NCBI GenBank assembly: GCA_943329505.2
Contig: CALQED020000003.1
Location: 1-15,821, forward strand
Length of the DNA: 15,821 nucleotides
Reading direction: 5' to 3'
Origin: Polynucleobacter meluiroseus
GTDB lineage: Bacteria; Pseudomonadota; Gammaproteobacteria; Burkholderiales; Burkholderiaceae
Below the pieces are notes generated by a model that was not told the DNA's origin, made no database searches, and saw only the letters and a program-made list of their open reading frames with translations. Made by a program: the position numbers and the translations under genes. Position 1 is the first letter of the stretch, and the number at the start of each line of letters is the position of its first letter. Below are positions 15,206-15,821 of the stretch, in pieces.

Positions 15206-15821
15206 GTGGCAAAGAATAAATTTAATAAAAGTTGGTTGCAGGATCATCTAACCGATCCCTATGTGAAGATGGCCCAAAAAGAGGGCTATCGAGCACGAGC
15301 GGTTTATAAGCTGAGCGAAATCGATGAGCAAGATCATCTGATCAAAGCTGGCATGACCATTATTGACCTAGGTAGCGCTCCAGGTAGTTGGTCGCAATAT
15401 GCCCGCAACCGATTGACCGAGCTAGGCAAAAGCAATCCTCAGATTGAGTCCGGCAAACCCGATGGCCAGATCATTGCGATTGATATCTTGCCAATGGAAG
15501 ATATCGCGGATGTGAGCTTTATTCAGGGTGATTTTCGTGAGGAAGAGGGGCTTGCTGCACTGGAAGCATTGCTCCCTAAAAATGCAGATGGCAAGGTTGA
15601 TCTGGTTCTATCTGATATGGCCCCCAATCTATCGGGTGTAGGTGTGGCTGATGCCGCCCGGATGGCCTTTTGGCTGAAATTGCCCTCGATTTTGCGGTAG
15701 GGCACTTAAAGCCTGAAGGTGCTTTATTGATTAAATGCTTTAACGGCAGCGGTTACAGTCAGATCGTAGAGTCCTTCAAAAAGGTCTTTAAAACCGTTGC
15801 CTCTAGGAAGCCTAAGGCATC
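15206..15821 (+). pseudogene. rlmE: 23S rRNA 2'-O-methyltransferase RlmE (FtsJ), frameshifted and cut by window edge
   Basis: RlmE methylates U2552 of 23S rRNA in the A loop during 50S maturation. The intact part begins at GTG 15206, since an in-frame TAA at 15200 excludes earlier starts. It contains RARAVYKL with K35, the SAM motif [11 protein letters not shown] (54-64), IAIDILPM and the catalytic D137 in [10 protein letters not shown]. After MAF (residues 153-155) the frame turns to WLKLPSILR and stops at 15700. In the -1 frame from 15673 the expected protein continues: [16 protein letters not shown], then [11 protein letters not shown] with the third catalytic lysine, up to RKPKA at the edge. 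One extra T in the run 15668-15671 would restore FLAEIALDF. As written, the product would be 164 residues and lack two of the four catalytic residues (K-D-K-E). The cause may be a real mutation or a base-call error. The fourth catalytic residue lies beyond the window. Confidence 0.88.

Noticed and set aside
15665-15680. Programmed -1 ribosomal frameshifting in rlmE
   Set aside because: The site GCC-TTT-TGG is not an X-XXY-YYZ slippery heptamer. Slipping from TTT back to CTT mispairs the first base, and a four-T run is short for polymerase slippage. A simple indel or read error is likelier.
1-15821. Mobile element, genomic island, phage defence system, CRISPR array or tRNA
   Set aside because: I found no transposase, integrase, terminal repeats, regular direct repeats with spacers, cloverleaf sequence or shift in composition. 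The genes are core ones in conserved order.

Overview
The window is a compact, mostly housekeeping stretch of a Gram-negative betaproteobacterial chromosome. The proteins, the moderate base composition and the gene order all fit a small-genome Burkholderiales member, and Polynucleobacter is my best guess. That is inference from recognised protein families and synteny, not a database match. The evidence for Gram-negative is an RND efflux permease with its adaptor and a lipoprotein lytic transglycosylase.

Layout. Bases 1-3184 (minus strand) hold an RND efflux operon: a periplasmic adaptor whose stop overlaps, by ATGA, the start of a permease that runs off the left edge. Bases 3296-4588 (minus) hold rnhA and a YafS-like methyltransferase. 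From a start only 6 bp away, gloB and mltD run on the plus strand with a 1-bp overlap. The block mltD-gloB-yafS-rnhA is also adjacent in Escherichia coli, where dnaQ follows. Here the efflux operon sits in dnaQ's place. prpE (propionyl-CoA synthetase) follows mltD closely. After a 209-bp gap come carA and carB, the two subunits of carbamoyl-phosphate synthetase, then a hairpin terminator, greA, and a DUF4149 membrane protein coupled to greA by TAATG. A hairpin that works in both directions separates the latter from the convergent yhbY gene, which encodes a CRM-domain ribosome-assembly protein with a long basic tail. The right edge holds rlmE (23S rRNA 2'-O-methyltransferase), read in the opposite direction from yhbY.

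Functions. The genes cover multidrug or envelope export, RNA:DNA hybrid removal, methylglyoxal detoxification, murein turnover, propionate activation, the entry step of pyrimidine and arginine synthesis, transcript-cleavage rescue of RNA polymerase, and 50S ribosome maturation. There is no integrase, transposase, CRISPR array, tRNA or rRNA, and I see no new multi-gene system.

Most notable points: (1) rlmE carries a one-base frameshift in a short T run near 15668, with the rest of the protein clearly readable in the -1 frame. (2) YhbY has a basic tail of about 105 residues. (3) carA must start at a non-AUG codon and is overlapped by a small out-of-frame ORF. (4) greA is preceded by a terminator 16 nt from its start codon and has a strong hairpin in its first codons. 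(5) The efflux adaptor has a roughly 50-residue cytoplasmic N-terminal extension.
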